Notes: generated by a model not told the origin, from the letters alone. A stretch of 64,000 nt of DNA from Enterobacter cloacae complex sp. ECNIH7 (GCF_002208095.1 NZ_CP017990.1:124001-188000); one strand, 5' to 3'; shown: positions 41,097 to 51,287, counted from the first letter of the stretch. Translations and numbers: made by a program.

Positions 41097-42380
41097 TTAT
41101 CTTCCCAACCACGGCTGTGGATTGACCGCCTGACCCTGGCGACGAATTTCGAAATAGAGTGACGGGCGGCCCTGACCGCCACTGCTGCCCACAAGGGCGA
41201 TGGGTTGGCCTGCGCGCACCTGCGTGCCAACGCTGACCAGCGCGCTCTGGTTGTAGCCGTAAAGGCTCATGTCGCCTTTACCGTGTTCGACCACCACCAC
41301 CAGCCCGTAACCTTGCAGCCAGTCGGCCAGAATTACGCGGCCATCGGCGATGGCTTTCACTTCGCTACCTTCAGACGCACCGATAACGATCCCTTTCCAA
41401 CGTAGCTCACCCTGCAGCTGTTCGCCATAGCGATGCAGAATTGAACCGCGAACGGGCCAGAAAGCCTGACCGCGAGGAGAGCCCAAACCGCCGGTACGCG
41501 ACATCAGGGAACGTTCGCTCTCGCTTGGCTTGTAGGTGGTCCCTTTGCGTGACGCTTCCTGCTGCTTGTCGCGAACGGCCTGCGCCTCGCGCGCCTCTTT
41601 TTCGGCGCGCGCTTTCGCCGCCGCTTCCGCACGGGCGATGCTGTTACGCAGTTTTGATTCGTTGGCGCGCATTTCGCTGAGCTGGCTCTGACCTTCCTGA
41701 ATGGAGGATTCAAGGCCGGAAAGGGTTTTCTTACGCTCGTTGCGCGCCTGCTCAAGCTTCGCCTGCTGGGCCTGCTGATCGTAGAGCAACGTCTGCTGCT
41801 GGCTCTGCTTCTCTTCCAGCTCGGCTTTTTGCGTTGAGACCTCTTCGCGCGTCTGCTTCAGCTGCGCGATCGTCTCCTGACGCGCCTGGTTGAGATAGCC
41901 AAAGTAGGCCTGCAGGCGCTGACCGCGCTGGCTCTCTTCGCCGCTGAGGATCAGCTGGAGTCCGGTATGTTCACCCTGACGGAATGCGGCATCAAGCTGT
42001 GCGGCAAGATTGCGCTCCTGCGCATCGCGCTGGCGCTTGAGTTTGGCAATCGACGCGTTCATCTCGTCGATCTGTTTATTCAACTGGGCGAGGGTGTTTT
42101 GCGTTTCACGGAGTTTACGCGTTGCGGCGGAGATCGCCTCTTCCTGCTGCTTAAGCTGGGCGAGCAGGGCGGAGCGCTGCTGCTGCTGCTGGCGTACCGC
42201 ACGCTCTTTGGCGGCGATATCGGCCTGAATAGATTTCAGCTGGTCGCGGTCATCCGCGTGGGCGGATGCGGCGCACAGCAATACGCCAGCGCTGAGTGCG
42301 CTGGCGTAAAACAGAGGTCTGACTGATAACCTAAGCGGCTTCACGACCCATGTGATTGAAAAAATCGCCTTTCCCCTCAT
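41097..42380 (-). CDS. envC: Murein hydrolase activator EnvC
   Basis: 427 residues. EnvC is recruited by FtsEX and switches on the amidases AmiA and AmiB to split septal peptidoglycan. A signal peptide (to about SAHADD, residue 43) is followed by a long coiled coil (about 45-275) and a C-terminal LytM/M23 domain (about 320-427). The LytM domain is degenerate as in E. coli: SLYGYNQ and SLYFEIR replace the metal-binding His residues, so it activates rather than cuts. The ATG used in E. coli (MTRAVKP) is ATC here, so the start moves to 42380. Confidence 0.95.
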   Translation of the reverse strand: MRGKAIFSITWVVKPLRLSVRPLFYASALSAGVLLCAASAHADDRDQLKSIQADIAAKERAVRQQQQQRSALLAQLKQQEEAISAATRKLRETQNTLAQLNKQIDEMNASIAKLKRQRDAQERNLAAQLDAAFRQGEHTGLQLILSGEESQRGQRLQAYFGYLNQARQETIAQLKQTREEVSTQKAELEEKQSQQQTLLYDQQAQQAKLEQARNERKKTLSGLESSIQEGQSQLSEMRANESKLRNSIARAEAAAKARAEKEAREAQAVRDKQQEASRKGTTYKPSESERSLMSRTGGLGSPRGQAFWPVRGSILHRYGEQLQGELRWKGIVIGASEGSEVKAIADGRVILADWLQGYGLVVVVEHGKGDMSLYGYNQSALVSVGTQVRAGQPIALVGSSGGQGRPSLYFEIRRQGQAVNPQPWLGR

Positions 42381-42389
42381 GGGGAGCGA

Positions 42390-43934
42390 TTATTCCACGA
42401 TGAACAGCGGCTTACCAGTCATCTCTTCAGGGATCGGCATACCCATCAGCGACAGCATGGTTGGCGCGATGTCAGAAAGCTTGCCGCCTTCCACTGCTTT
42501 CAGTGATTTATCACCCACATAAATCAGCGGAACAGGCAGGTTGGTATGGGCCGTGTGCGCCTGGCCGGTCGCCGGGTCGCGCATCTGTTCAGCGTTACCG
42601 TGGTCAGCGGTGATCAGCAGCTGGCCGCCAACGGATTCAACCGCTTTCGCTACCTGCTCAACACAGTGGTCCAGCGCTTCTACCGCTTTCACTGCCGCTT
42701 CCATCACTCCGGTATGCCCAACCATGTCGCCGTTCGGGTAGTTACAGATGATGGTGTCGTACTTACCGCTCTCGATGGCCGCAACCAATTTTTCCGTCAA
42801 TTCTGCAGAGCTCATTTCTGGCTGCAGATCGTAGGTAGCGACTTTCGGGGAGTTGATCAGAGTGCGGTCTTCGCCTTTGAACGGCTCTTCAACGCCACCG
42901 TTAAAGAAGAAGGTCACGTGCGCGTATTTTTCAGTTTCGGAAATACGCAGCTGCGTTTTGTCGTTCTTCGCCATCCACTCGCCAAAGGTGTTTGCCAGAG
43001 ATGCTGGCGGATACGCGCAAGGCGCTTTGATGTCTGCGGCGTATTCAGTCAGCTGGATGAAGTCCAGTTTTACCACTTTCTTACGGGCAAAACCGTCGAA
43101 GTCGCTGTTGACGAAGGCACGGGTGATTTCACGCGCGCGGTCAGCGCGGAAGTTCATGAAGATCAGCGCGTCACCATCTTCCATGGCGGCGTCGGCCTGG
43201 CCTTCAGCGCGGATCACGGACGCTTTAACGAATTCGTCGTTTTCATCACGTGCATAGGCCGCTTCCAGCGCTTCAACGGCGGTCGCGAACTGGAATTCAC
43301 CTTTTGCCAGGGTCATCAGGTCATAGGCCTGTTCAACGCGATCCCAGCGGTTGTCGCGGTCCATGGCGTAGTAACGGCCAATGATGGACGCTACGCGGCC
43401 TTTACCCAGCGCGGCGAACTTCTCTTCGAAGGCTTGCAGAGAGCCTTTTGCGCTGCGTGGTGGCGTATCGCGACCGTCCAGGAAGGCGTGCAGATAGATT
43501 TTTTCCGCACCGCGCTCGGCGGCCAGTTCAACCATCGCCATGATGTGATCTTCGTGGCTGTGAACGCCGCCCGCAGAGAGCAGGCCCATGATGTGTACGG
43601 CCTTGCCAGCGGCAACGGCTTTATCGACCGCGCCAGACAGCGTTGGGTTGGAGAAGAAGGTGCGTTCTTTGATTTCAACGTCCAGACGCGTCAGATCCTG
43701 ATACACAATACGCCCGGCGCCCAGGTTTACGTGACCGACTTCGGAGTTGCCCATCTGGCGGTCCGGCAGGCCTACTTCCAGGCCAGACGCGTCAATCAGC
43801 GTATGCGGACGTTTCGCCCACAGGGCATCCATGACCGGGGTTTTGGCGTTGAAAATAGCGTTATCCTGGCTATCTTCACGGTAGCCATAGCCATCCAGAA
43901 TCACCAGTACCATAGGTTTTTTAGAAACCGACAT
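42390..43934 (-). CDS. gpmI: 2,3-bisphosphoglycerate-independent phosphoglycerate mutase GpmI
   Basis: 514 residues, as in E. coli. This manganese enzyme interconverts 3- and 2-phosphoglycerate in glycolysis. It is an alkaline-phosphatase-like fold with [12 protein letters not shown] (metal Asp), the phospho-serine in [14 protein letters not shown] (about residue 64), and the late metal cluster ADHGNAEQM with [13 protein letters not shown]. The ATG at 43934 is chosen ([10 protein letters not shown]); an extension to 43961 is not conserved. It is first in gpmI-envC-yibQ. Confidence 0.98.
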   Translation of the reverse strand: MSVSKKPMVLVILDGYGYREDSQDNAIFNAKTPVMDALWAKRPHTLIDASGLEVGLPDRQMGNSEVGHVNLGAGRIVYQDLTRLDVEIKERTFFSNPTLSGAVDKAVAAGKAVHIMGLLSAGGVHSHEDHIMAMVELAAERGAEKIYLHAFLDGRDTPPRSAKGSLQAFEEKFAALGKGRVASIIGRYYAMDRDNRWDRVEQAYDLMTLAKGEFQFATAVEALEAAYARDENDEFVKASVIRAEGQADAAMEDGDALIFMNFRADRAREITRAFVNSDFDGFARKKVVKLDFIQLTEYAADIKAPCAYPPASLANTFGEWMAKNDKTQLRISETEKYAHVTFFFNGGVEEPFKGEDRTLINSPKVATYDLQPEMSSAELTEKLVAAIESGKYDTIICNYPNGDMVGHTGVMEAAVKAVEALDHCVEQVAKAVESVGGQLLITADHGNAEQMRDPATGQAHTAHTNLPVPLIYVGDKSLKAVEGGKLSDIAPTMLSLMGMPIPEEMTGKPLFIVE

Positions 43935-44181
43935 TGCGACAACCTCATGCTCAAGAGTCAAAATTTGCGTAATTTTACTACAGCTGAATCGATCAAATAG
44001 CCGCAGAAGATCAAAGAAAGCGCAGGGGCAAGATGTTCATCAGACCATTTTGAGGCATTTTTTTAGGTGGCATGCCGCAGAAAATGGATTAGGTTATGGT
44101 CGCTGGCTGTATTTGCCAGAACGCACAGGTATACTCCTGTCCTGGTTTTTTTTATCACTTAGTCGGGAGTAGTTACCCTCC

Positions 44182-44613
44182 ATGCAAGAAATTATGCAAT
44201 TCGTTAGCCGCCATCCGGTTCTGAGCATCGCGTGGATTGGCCTGCTGGCTGCTGTGCTGTTCACCACATTTAAGAGCCTGACGTCTAAAATTAAGGTTAT
44301 CACCCGTGGTGAAGCGACGCGTCTGATCAACAAAGAAGATGCCGTCGTGGTCGATCTGCGTCAGCGTGACGATTTCCGTAAAGGTCACATTGCGGGCGCA
44401 ATCAACCTGCTGCCAGCTGAAATCAAAGCGAACAACGTCGGTGAGCTTGAGAAACACAAAGCCCAGCCGATTATCGTTGTCGATGCGACCGGCATGCAGG
44501 CACAGGAATCTGCCAGCGCGCTTCATAAAGCAGGCTTCGAAAACGTAACGGTGCTGAAAGAAGGTATTTCCGGCTGGAGCGGGGAAAATCTTCCTTTGGT
44601 ACGCGGTAAATAA
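44182..44613 (+). CDS. yibN: Rhodanese-like membrane protein YibN, without cysteine
   Basis: 143 residues: an N-terminal membrane helix (about 12-30) and a cytoplasmic rhodanese-like domain (about 40-140; [24 protein letters not shown]). The region where sulfurtransferases carry their catalytic Cys reads [14 protein letters not shown], and no TGC or TGT codon is in frame anywhere in the gene. E. coli YibN, as I recall it, has GMQCQE here. It therefore cannot work as a cysteine sulfurtransferase. YibN has been reported near YidC and the Sec machinery; it heads the operon with grxC and secB. Confidence 0.95.
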   Translation: MQEIMQFVSRHPVLSIAWIGLLAAVLFTTFKSLTSKIKVITRGEATRLINKEDAVVVDLRQRDDFRKGHIAGAINLLPAEIKANNVGELEKHKAQPIIVVDATGMQAQESASALHKAGFENVTVLKEGISGWSGENLPLVRGK

Positions 44614-44624
44614 GGAGTTCAGTC

Positions 44625-44876
44625 ATGGCCAATATTGAGATCTATACCAAAGCGACGTGCCCGTTCTGTCATCGTGCGAAAGCGCTGCTGAACAGCAAAG
44701 GCGTCACGTTCCAGGAACTGCCGATCGACGGTGACGCGATTAAACGCGAAGAGATGATCAAACGTAGTGGTCGCACGACGGTTCCGCAGATTTTTATTGA
44801 TGCGCAGCACATTGGCGGCTGTGATGACTTGTATGCGCTCGACGCCCGTGGTGGACTCGATCCGCTGCTGAGCTAA
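44625..44876 (+). CDS. grxC: Glutaredoxin 3 GrxC
   Basis: 83 residues. It is a glutathione-dependent disulfide reductase with the dithiol active site CPFC ([11 protein letters not shown], Cys at about 12 and 15), the cis-proline in TTVPQIFI and the glutathione-binding GGCDDL. It lies 11 nt after yibN and 32 nt before secB, as in E. coli. Confidence 0.98.
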   Translation: MANIEIYTKATCPFCHRAKALLNSKGVTFQELPIDGDAIKREEMIKRSGRTTVPQIFIDAQHIGGCDDLYALDARGGLDPLLS

Positions 44877-44908
44877 GAGACTTTAGGACAATTAAAAAGG
44901 GTATTTCC

Positions 44909-45376
44909 ATGTCAGAACAAAACAACACCGAAATGACTTTCCAGATTCAGCGTATCTACACCAAGGACGTCTCTTTCGAAGCGCCAAATGCGCCACATGT
45001 TTTCCAGAAAGACTGGCAGCCAGAGGTTAAACTTGATCTGGATACCGCATCTACCCAGCTGGCAGATGACGTGTATGAAGTCGTGCTGCGTGTGACCGTT
45101 ACCGCGTCCCTGGGCGAAGAAACCGCATTCCTGTGTGAAGTTCAGCAGGGCGGCATCTTCTCTATCGGCGGTATCGAAGGCAACCAGATGGCGCATTGCC
45201 TGGGTGCGTACTGCCCGAACATTCTGTTCCCGTATGCGCGTGAATGCATCACCAGCCTGGTTTCTCGCGGTACATTCCCGCAACTGAACCTTGCGCCAGT
45301 TAACTTTGATGCGCTGTTCATGAACTATCTGCAGCAGCAAGCTGGCGAAGGTGCTGAACAACATCAGGATGCCTGA
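44909..45376 (+). CDS. secB: Protein-export chaperone SecB
   Basis: 155 residues, the E. coli length. The tetrameric cytoplasmic chaperone holds preproteins unfolded and passes them to SecA. Typical segments are [19 protein letters not shown], and the acidic face in [14 protein letters not shown]; the C-terminus is flexible and acidic. It follows AAAAAGGGTATTTCC. Its stop overlaps the gpsA start by one base (TGATG). Confidence 0.99.
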   Translation: MSEQNNTEMTFQIQRIYTKDVSFEAPNAPHVFQKDWQPEVKLDLDTASTQLADDVYEVVLRVTVTASLGEETAFLCEVQQGGIFSIGGIEGNQMAHCLGAYCPNILFPYARECITSLVSRGTFPQLNLAPVNFDALFMNYLQQQAGEGAEQHQDA

Positions 45377-46395
45377 TGAGCACTGTTAATGCGTCAATGA
45401 CTGTGATCGGTGCCGGCTCATACGGCACCGCTCTTGCCATCACGCTGGCAAGAAATGGTCACGAAGTGGTTCTCTGGGGCCACGATCCAAAACATATCGC
45501 AACGCTGCAACGCGACCGTTGTAACGTGGCGTTTCTTCCGGACGTTCCGTTCCCCGACTCCCTGCACCTTGAAAGCGACCTTGCGACCGCGCTGGCGGCC
45601 AGCCGCAACATTCTGATTGTGGTCCCGAGCCATGTATTTGGCGACGTGCTCCGTCAGATTAAGCCGCTGATGCGCCCGGATGCGCGCATTGTCTGGGCGA
45701 CTAAAGGACTGGAAGCCGAAACCGGACGCCTGCTGCAGGACGTTGCCCGCGAAGCGCTGGGTGATGAGATCCCGCTGGCGGTCATCTCCGGCCCGACCTT
45801 TGCCAAAGAGCTGGCCGCTGGCCTGCCGACGGCGATTTCGCTGGCCTCCACCGATCAGGCCTTCTCCGACGATCTTCAACAGCTGCTGCACTGCGGCAAG
45901 AGCTTCCGCGTCTACAGCAACCCCGATTTTATCGGCGTGCAGCTGGGCGGTGCGGTGAAGAACGTGATTGCGATTGGTGCCGGGATGTCAGACGGCATTG
46001 GTTTTGGTGCCAATGCGCGTACGGCGCTGATCACCCGAGGACTGACCGAAATGTCCCGCCTGGGCGAAGCGCTGGGTGCCGATCCGGCCACCTTTATGGG
46101 AATGGCTGGCCTGGGCGACCTGGTGCTGACCTGTACCGATAACCAGTCTCGTAACCGTCGTTTTGGCATGATGCTCGGACAGGGCAGCGATGTTAAAGGC
46201 GCGCAGGAGAAGATTGGTCAGGTGGTTGAAGGCTACCGCAATACCAGGGAAGTCCGCGAGTTGGCGCACCGTTTCGGTGTCGAAATGCCAATAACCGAGG
46301 AAATTTATCAGGTATTGTATTGCGGAAAAAATGCGCGCGAGGCAGCATTGACCTTATTAGGTCGTGCGCGCAAGGACGAGCGCAGCAGTAACTAG
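45376..46395 (+). CDS. gpsA: Glycerol-3-phosphate dehydrogenase GpsA
   Basis: 339 residues, as in E. coli. It reduces dihydroxyacetone phosphate to sn-glycerol 3-phosphate with NAD(P)H, feeding phospholipid synthesis. The dinucleotide fold [14 protein letters not shown] opens the protein, the catalytic Lys lies in [14 protein letters not shown], and [11 protein letters not shown] is in the C-terminal domain. It is translationally coupled to secB. Confidence 0.98.
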   Translation: MSTVNASMTVIGAGSYGTALAITLARNGHEVVLWGHDPKHIATLQRDRCNVAFLPDVPFPDSLHLESDLATALAASRNILIVVPSHVFGDVLRQIKPLMRPDARIVWATKGLEAETGRLLQDVAREALGDEIPLAVISGPTFAKELAAGLPTAISLASTDQAFSDDLQQLLHCGKSFRVYSNPDFIGVQLGGAVKNVIAIGAGMSDGIGFGANARTALITRGLTEMSRLGEALGADPATFMGMAGLGDLVLTCTDNQSRNRRFGMMLGQGSDVKGAQEKIGQVVEGYRNTREVRELAHRFGVEMPITEEIYQVLYCGKNAREAALTLLGRARKDERSSN

Positions 46396-46414
46396 TCGGA
46401 ACCGTTGTCACCTG

Positions 46415-46448
46415 AATGACCCAGCCAGCGCAGAACTGGCTGGTCATT
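46415..46448. other. Long hairpin between gpsA and cysE
   Basis: AATGAC-(C)-CAGCCAG and CTGGCTGGTCATT form 13 base pairs with one bulged C and a 7-nt loop (CGCAGAA). No U-tract follows, so it is more likely an mRNA stabiliser or an expression divider inside secB-gpsA-cysE than a terminator. It ends 21 nt before the cysE ATG. Confidence 0.6.
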
Positions 46449-46469
46449 AACTATCGTCTGGAGTAAGCA

Positions 46470-47291
46470 ATGCCGTGTGAAGAACTGGATATCGTCTGGA
46501 ACAATATTAAAGCCGAAGCTCGGGCGCTGGCCGACTGCGAGCCTATGCTGGCCAGTTTCTACCACGCGACGCTACTTAAGCACGAAAACCTCGGCAGCGC
46601 GCTGAGCTATATGCTCGCCAACAAGCTGGCTTCCTCGATCATGCCCGCTATCGCTATTCGTGAAGTGGTGGAAGAGGCGTACGCCGCAGACCCGGAAATG
46701 ATCGCCTCTGCCGCCTGCGATATTCAGGCCGTGCGCACGCGTGATCCGGCGGTCGATAAATATTCTACGCCGCTGCTGTACCTGAAAGGCTTCCACGCCC
46801 TGCAGGCTTACCGCATCGGCCACTGGCTGTGGAATGAAGGCCGCCGCGCGCTGGCGATCTTCCTGCAAAACCAGGTTTCCGTGACGTTCCAGGTCGATAT
46901 TCACCCGGCTGCGAAAATTGGCCGCGGGATCATGCTCGACCACGCCACCGGGATTGTCGTCGGGGAAACGGCGGTCATTGAAGATGACGTCTCGATCCTG
47001 CAGTCGGTTACCCTGGGCGGTACCGGTAAAACCAGCGGCGATCGCCACCCGAAAATCCGTGAAGGGGTGATGATTGGCGCGGGTGCCAAAATCCTTGGCA
47101 ATATCGAAGTCGGGCGCGGTGCGAAGATCGGCGCAGGCTCCGTAGTGCTCCAGCCCGTGCCGCCGCATACCACCGCCGCTGGCGTACCGGCGCGCATCGT
47201 CGGTAAACCAGACAGCGATAAGCCGTCCATGGACATGGATCAGCACTTCAACGGCATTCACCATACGTTCGAGTATGGTGACGGCATTTAA
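46470..47291 (+). CDS. cysE: Serine O-acetyltransferase CysE
   Basis: 273 residues, as in E. coli. It acetylates serine with acetyl-CoA, the first step of cysteine synthesis, and is inhibited by cysteine. An alpha-helical N-terminal domain (about 1-140) is followed by left-handed beta-helix hexapeptide repeats, with catalytic residues in [17 protein letters not shown] and the substrate loop [14 protein letters not shown]. The flexible C-terminus ends EYGDGI, the kind of tail that docks into cysteine synthase. Its stop overlaps that of convergent trmL by 2 bp. Confidence 0.98.
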   Translation: MPCEELDIVWNNIKAEARALADCEPMLASFYHATLLKHENLGSALSYMLANKLASSIMPAIAIREVVEEAYAADPEMIASAACDIQAVRTRDPAVDKYSTPLLYLKGFHALQAYRIGHWLWNEGRRALAIFLQNQVSVTFQVDIHPAAKIGRGIMLDHATGIVVGETAVIEDDVSILQSVTLGGTGKTSGDRHPKIREGVMIGAGAKILGNIEVGRGAKIGAGSVVLQPVPPHTTAAGVPARIVGKPDSDKPSMDMDQHFNGIHHTFEYGDGI

Positions 47292-47761
47292 CTTCTGAGA
47301 ATGGCGCCCGGATACCCCAGCTGGCGCCAGGCTTCATACACCACCACCGACACCGCATTCGACAGGTTCATGCTGCGGCTGTCCGGCATCATCGGAATAC
47401 GGATTTTCTGCTCGGCGGGCAGGGCATCCAGGATCGTGGCCGGCAGGCCGCGGGTTTCCGGGCCAAACATCAGATAGTCACCTGCCTGATAGCTCACGGC
47501 GCTATGCGCTGGCGTGCCTTTGGTAGTCAGGGCGAACATGCGCTGCGGCTTCTCTGCTTCCAGAAACGCGGCGTAATCGTGATGGCGAACGACGGCGGTA
47601 AATTCATGATAATCCAGCCCTGCGCGACGCAGACGTTTGTCGTCCCACGTAAAGCCCATCGGCTCAATGATATGCAGACGAAAACCGGTGTTGGCACACA
47701 GGCGGATAATATTGCCGGTATTCGGCGGAATTTCTGGTTCGAATAAAACGATGTTAAGCAT
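47288..47761 (-). CDS. trmL: tRNA (cytidine/uridine-34-2'-O)-methyltransferase TrmL
   Basis: 157 residues, as in E. coli TrmL (YibK). It methylates the 2'-OH of the wobble base in two tRNA-Leu isoacceptors. It is a minimal SPOUT enzyme: [17 protein letters not shown] at the N-terminus, [11 protein letters not shown], and the knot [23 protein letters not shown]. Its ribosome site AAGGGGGCAGC lies in one arm of a hairpin, which may mask it. Confidence 0.97.
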   Translation of the reverse strand: MLNIVLFEPEIPPNTGNIIRLCANTGFRLHIIEPMGFTWDDKRLRRAGLDYHEFTAVVRHHDYAAFLEAEKPQRMFALTTKGTPAHSAVSYQAGDYLMFGPETRGLPATILDALPAEQKIRIPMMPDSRSMNLSNAVSVVVYEAWRQLGYPGAILRS

Positions 47762-47762
47762 G

Positions 47763-47786
47763 CTGCCCCCTTAATTGCGGGGGCAG
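47763..47786 (-). promoter_or_regulatory. Hairpin covering the trmL ribosome-binding site
   Basis: CTGCCCCC / GGGGGCAG (8-bp perfect stem, 8-nt loop) ends one base before the trmL ATG. On the minus strand the second arm contains the GGGGG of the Shine-Dalgarno sequence. It is 20 bp past the MFS gene stop, so it might also end that transcript, though no U-run follows. Confidence 0.55.
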
Positions 47787-47806
47787 AATAGCAGAAAAGA
47801 GAGGAA

Positions 47807-49147
47807 CTACGCGACGCCGGGTTCCTGCGAGCGGCCGTACAGCATTTTGTAGACGGTTGCCGCAGCGGCTACCAGAGCGGGCACGCTGAGGATCATTAAA
47901 ATACTGTCTGCCTGCCACTGCATAGAGAGAAGCTGGGCGCTGGTCATGGTTCCCGCCACGCCGCCAAAGCGGCCGATCCCCTGCATCCAGGCGATGCCCG
48001 TCGCGCGGCACTCGGTAGGGTAAAAGGTGGCGGCCAGGGTTTGCATGCCCGATTGCGCGCCGTTCATCGCGATCCCCATCAGGAAAATCAGCCCGCCAAA
48101 CAGGGCGATATGGTTATGCTCAATGCCAAGCAAAAGGATGAGGCCCATTGTCAGCACGAAACCACACGCGACCACCCTGTGCGCTTCCCAGCGGTCCATC
48201 ATCCAGCCCGCGAGCAGAATGCCTGCGGTGCCGCCGAAGGTGAACAACGAGGTGAGCCAGGCAGATTCCGCCAGGGCATAGCCCATCCCCTGCATCAGCG
48301 TTGGCATCCAGCTTAGCAGAACGTAGTAAATGACCAGCCCCATAAAGTAGGTCACCCACAGCATCAGGGTGCCGGGCAGCCAGGGCATGGAAAACAGTTG
48401 CGACACGCTCCCTTTTTTAGAGGCGACTTTCTCCTCCGCCAGGAAAAAGCCCGTGACGCTATCCAGCGTGCTGCGGGCAAACCGGCTGGCGATGCGGCGG
48501 ACCTGCATGACGTCTTTCCCGCGCTGCACCAGAAACTTCACGGACTCCGGTAAAAACAGCGCCAGCAGCAGCGTTAAAACCAGCGGCGCAATCGCCCCGG
48601 TCAGCAGCACGCTTCGCCAGCCGTGGTGGGGGATAAGCCAGGAAGAGATCGCGCCGCCGCCCGCCGCGCCCAGAGGGAAGCCGCAGTACATGGTATTGAT
48701 CGCCATGGCGCGACAGCGCTGGGGGGCAAACTCGGAGATCAGCGTGATGGCGTTAGGCATTGCGGCGCCGAGGCCCAGTCCAGTCAGAAAGCGCCACAGC
48801 GTCAGGGTATTCAGACTTTGCGCCCAGGCCGTCCCCAGGCTCGCAAGGCCGAAGAACAGGCACGAAAAGACCAGCACGCGCTTGCGCCCCATCCGGTCCG
48901 ATACCGGACCGGCAACCAGCGCGCCCAGCGACAGCCCCAGCAGCGCTGCGCTCAGCACCGGCCCCAGATCCTGTTTGTGTATTCCCCATTCTGCCGACAG
49001 CGTGGGTGCAATGTAGCCCATCGCTGCCGTATCAAAACCATCGATCGCCAGAACCAGAAAGCCCAGTACAATGAGCAGCCAGTGAAACCCTGAAAAGGGA
49101 CTCTCATCGATCACCTGCTGAATATCCACCTTACCTGAATACGCCAT
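47807..49147 (-). CDS. MFS transporter, aromatic acid:H+ symporter type
   Basis: 446 residues from the ATG at 49147, which follows GGAGCG. It has twelve hydrophobic helices. The family pattern of aromatic-acid symporters is clear: FHWLLIVLGFLVLAIDGFDTAAMGYIAP in helix 1 with its DGFD, GPVSDRMGRKR between helices 2 and 3, and LGLGAAMPNAITLISEFAP in helix 4 (all given in part). BenK, PcaK and MhpT belong here; which acid it takes cannot be told. It separates trmL from lldD, which are neighbours in E. coli, and so looks like an insertion in this lineage. Confidence 0.88.
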   Translation of the reverse strand: MAYSGKVDIQQVIDESPFSGFHWLLIVLGFLVLAIDGFDTAAMGYIAPTLSAEWGIHKQDLGPVLSAALLGLSLGALVAGPVSDRMGRKRVLVFSCLFFGLASLGTAWAQSLNTLTLWRFLTGLGLGAAMPNAITLISEFAPQRCRAMAINTMYCGFPLGAAGGGAISSWLIPHHGWRSVLLTGAIAPLVLTLLLALFLPESVKFLVQRGKDVMQVRRIASRFARSTLDSVTGFFLAEEKVASKKGSVSQLFSMPWLPGTLMLWVTYFMGLVIYYVLLSWMPTLMQGMGYALAESAWLTSLFTFGGTAGILLAGWMMDRWEAHRVVACGFVLTMGLILLLGIEHNHIALFGGLIFLMGIAMNGAQSGMQTLAATFYPTECRATGIAWMQGIGRFGGVAGTMTSAQLLSMQWQADSILMILSVPALVAAAATVYKMLYGRSQEPGVA

Positions 49148-49270
49148 ACGCTCCACTCCGATCTGATGTTGTTTTTGTGTTCTTGTATTTGCTTGTCTAT
49201 ACAATTGCGGACTGCGGGTGGATGTCAAATTTTCTTATCCAATATGTTATCTGGATGTTATTTTTGGCGT

Positions 49271-49300
49271 AAAAAAGCGCCCGAGGGGGAAATCGGGCGC
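49271..49300 (-). terminator. lldPRD terminator
   Basis: On the minus strand GCGCCCGA / TCGGGCGC (8 bp, 8-nt loop) is followed by TTTTTT, about 30 bp past the lldD stop. It separates the lactate operon from the MFS gene. Confidence 0.92.
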
Positions 49301-49329
49301 GTGAGAAAGGTGTATTAACGGAGGAGAAT

Positions 49330-50517
49330 TTACGCCGCGTTTCCCTGAGCAAGTGGCGCCAGCGCCGCCGGTAATTTGCTTAACTCCTGCACCAGAGAAT
49401 CTCTGCTGATTTCACCGATTGTTTTCGCTCCTGTCAGCGTCATCGCCACCTTCATCTCTTTGTCGATCAGGTTGAGCAGATTCGCCACCCCTGCCTGGCC
49501 CGCCGTCGCCAGCGCATACAGATACGCGCGTCCCAGCAGCACGCTGTCGGCGCCCAGCGCAATCATGCGCACCACGTCCAGCCCGTTGCGGATGCCGCTG
49601 TCGGCCAGGATCGCAATATCGCCTTTCACCGCATCGGCGATGGCCGGCAGGGCGCGTGCGGAAGAGAGCACCCCGTCAAGCTGGCGTCCGCCGTGGTTAG
49701 AGACCACAATCCCGTCTGCGCCAAAGCGTACCGCGTCGCGGGCATCTTCCGGATCGAGGATCCCTTTGATCACCATCGGGCCGTCCCAGAACTCGCGGAT
49801 CCACTCCAGGTCTTTCCACGAGATCGACGGATCGAAGTTGTTCGCCAGCCAGCCGATGTAATCCTCCAGCCCGGTCGGTTTACCGAGGTATGCCGAGATA
49901 TTCCCGAGATCGTGCGGACGACCGTTCAGGCCGACATCCCACGCCCACTGCGGATGGGTCATGGCCTGCCAGTAGCGGCGTAACGCAGCATTCGGGCCGC
50001 TCATGCCGGAGTGGGCATCACGATAGCGCGCCCCGGGGGTCGGCATATCGACGGTAAAGACCAGCGTGGTGCAGCCCGCCGCTTTGGCGCGCTCGAGCGC
50101 GTTGCGCATAAAGCCGCGATCGCGCAGGACGTACAGCTGGAACCACATCGGGCGCTTGATGGTCGGGGCGACCTCTTCAATCGGGCAGACGGACACGGTG
50201 GAGAGGGTAAACGGAATGCCTTTGGCATCCGCCGCCGCGGCCGCCTGCACTTCGCCACGGCGGGCATACATGCCGCACAGGCCTACAGGCGCGAGCGCCA
50301 CCGGCATGGAGAGCGTTTCGTTGAACAGCTTTGTCTCAAGGCTCAGGTCAGACATATTCTTCAGCACGCGCTGGCGCAGAGCCACCTCCGACAGATCTTC
50401 CACGTTGCGGCGCAGGGTGTATTCGGCATACGCCCCGCCGTCGATATAGTGGAACAGGAACGGGGGCAAAATGCGCTGCGCCGCGGCGCGATAGTCACTG
50501 GCTGCTGAAATAATCAT
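49330..50517 (-). CDS. lldD: L-lactate dehydrogenase (quinone) LldD
   Basis: 395 residues, against 396 in E. coli. This FMN enzyme at the inner membrane oxidises L-lactate to pyruvate and passes electrons to quinone. It has the alpha-hydroxy-acid oxidase fold: [17 protein letters not shown] at the start, and the catalytic His and Arg in [12 protein letters not shown], followed by phosphate-binding [13 protein letters not shown]. Its ATG overlaps the lldR stop (ATGA). Confidence 0.98.
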   Translation of the reverse strand: MIISAASDYRAAAQRILPPFLFHYIDGGAYAEYTLRRNVEDLSEVALRQRVLKNMSDLSLETKLFNETLSMPVALAPVGLCGMYARRGEVQAAAAADAKGIPFTLSTVSVCPIEEVAPTIKRPMWFQLYVLRDRGFMRNALERAKAAGCTTLVFTVDMPTPGARYRDAHSGMSGPNAALRRYWQAMTHPQWAWDVGLNGRPHDLGNISAYLGKPTGLEDYIGWLANNFDPSISWKDLEWIREFWDGPMVIKGILDPEDARDAVRFGADGIVVSNHGGRQLDGVLSSARALPAIADAVKGDIAILADSGIRNGLDVVRMIALGADSVLLGRAYLYALATAGQAGVANLLNLIDKEMKVAMTLTGAKTIGEISRDSLVQELSKLPAALAPLAQGNAA

Positions 50518-51287
50518 GCTTTGTTCTCCCTGGAAATATCACTGTCGCCAGGCAGACGGGTAATACGCGCCTGTCGGGCCTGGTCTTCATCGAATCGTTT
50601 AATGGTGGTGTGCACGAAGCCGAGATGCGCCATCATCGCTTTGCGCGCGGCCTCGGCATCACCGGCCAGAATGGCGTTGAGCACCGCCTCGTGCTGTTCG
50701 GTTAGCCGGGCAAACACTGGCGGAACCAGATACATGCGCTGGCGGCTCTGCTTCACGGAGGATTGCAGCAGGTCGAAGAACCCTCGCATGGTCTGAAGCA
50801 GCACCACGTTGTGCGACGCCTCGGCAATCGCCAGGTGAAAACGGACGTCCGCCTGGGAGGCGATATCCGGGTCGCTGCTCTGCGTGGCCTCAAAGCAGGC
50901 GATGAGTTTCTCTTTGTCGGCGTCGGTTGCCCGCATGGCCGCGTGCCAGGCGGTACTGGTTTCGATAGCGTGACGCGCTTCAAGGATGTCGAAGCTGTAG
51001 TCCGGGTCGTTCTCCATCAGCGTCTTCAGCGGCTGCACGATGTTTTGCTCGGACCAGTCGTCATGCTGCCAGCGTACAAAGGTGCCGCCGCCGCGACGGC
51101 TCACCAGCACCCCTTCGCTAACCAGCGTCGCCAGCGCCTCACGCAGAGAATTGCGCGACACGCCAAGCTGGGCGGCGAGCTGGCGTTCGGCGGGCAACTT
51201 CATGCCCGCTTCCAGCTGTTGTTCTTCAATCAGCGCCCGCACGCGAGAGGCAATCTCGTCGGACAGGCGTCTGGGCATTACTATCAT
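50514..51287 (-). CDS. lldR: Lactate-responsive regulator LldR
   Basis: 257 residues, GntR family with FCD C-terminal domain. The winged helix lies at about residues 10-72 ([24 protein letters not shown] in part), and the metal/ligand-binding FCD domain holds His residues in [15 protein letters not shown] and the later HLGFVHTT. LldR represses or activates lldPRD depending on lactate. The start [11 protein letters not shown] agrees with E. coli; it overlaps lldP by 4 bp. Candidate operators lie upstream of lldP. Confidence 0.97.
   Translation of the reverse strand: MIVMPRRLSDEIASRVRALIEEQQLEAGMKLPAERQLAAQLGVSRNSLREALATLVSEGVLVSRRGGGTFVRWQHDDWSEQNIVQPLKTLMENDPDYSFDILEARHAIETSTAWHAAMRATDADKEKLIACFEATQSSDPDIASQADVRFHLAIAEASHNVVLLQTMRGFFDLLQSSVKQSRQRMYLVPPVFARLTEQHEAVLNAILAGDAEAARKAMMAHLGFVHTTIKRFDEDQARQARITRLPGDSDISRENKA

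Noticed and set aside
42546..44000. 484-codon open frame antisense to gpmI
   Set aside because: It mirrors gpmI, a fully conserved gene with intact motifs; the antisense frame has no recognisable domain and arises from GC-rich codon bias.
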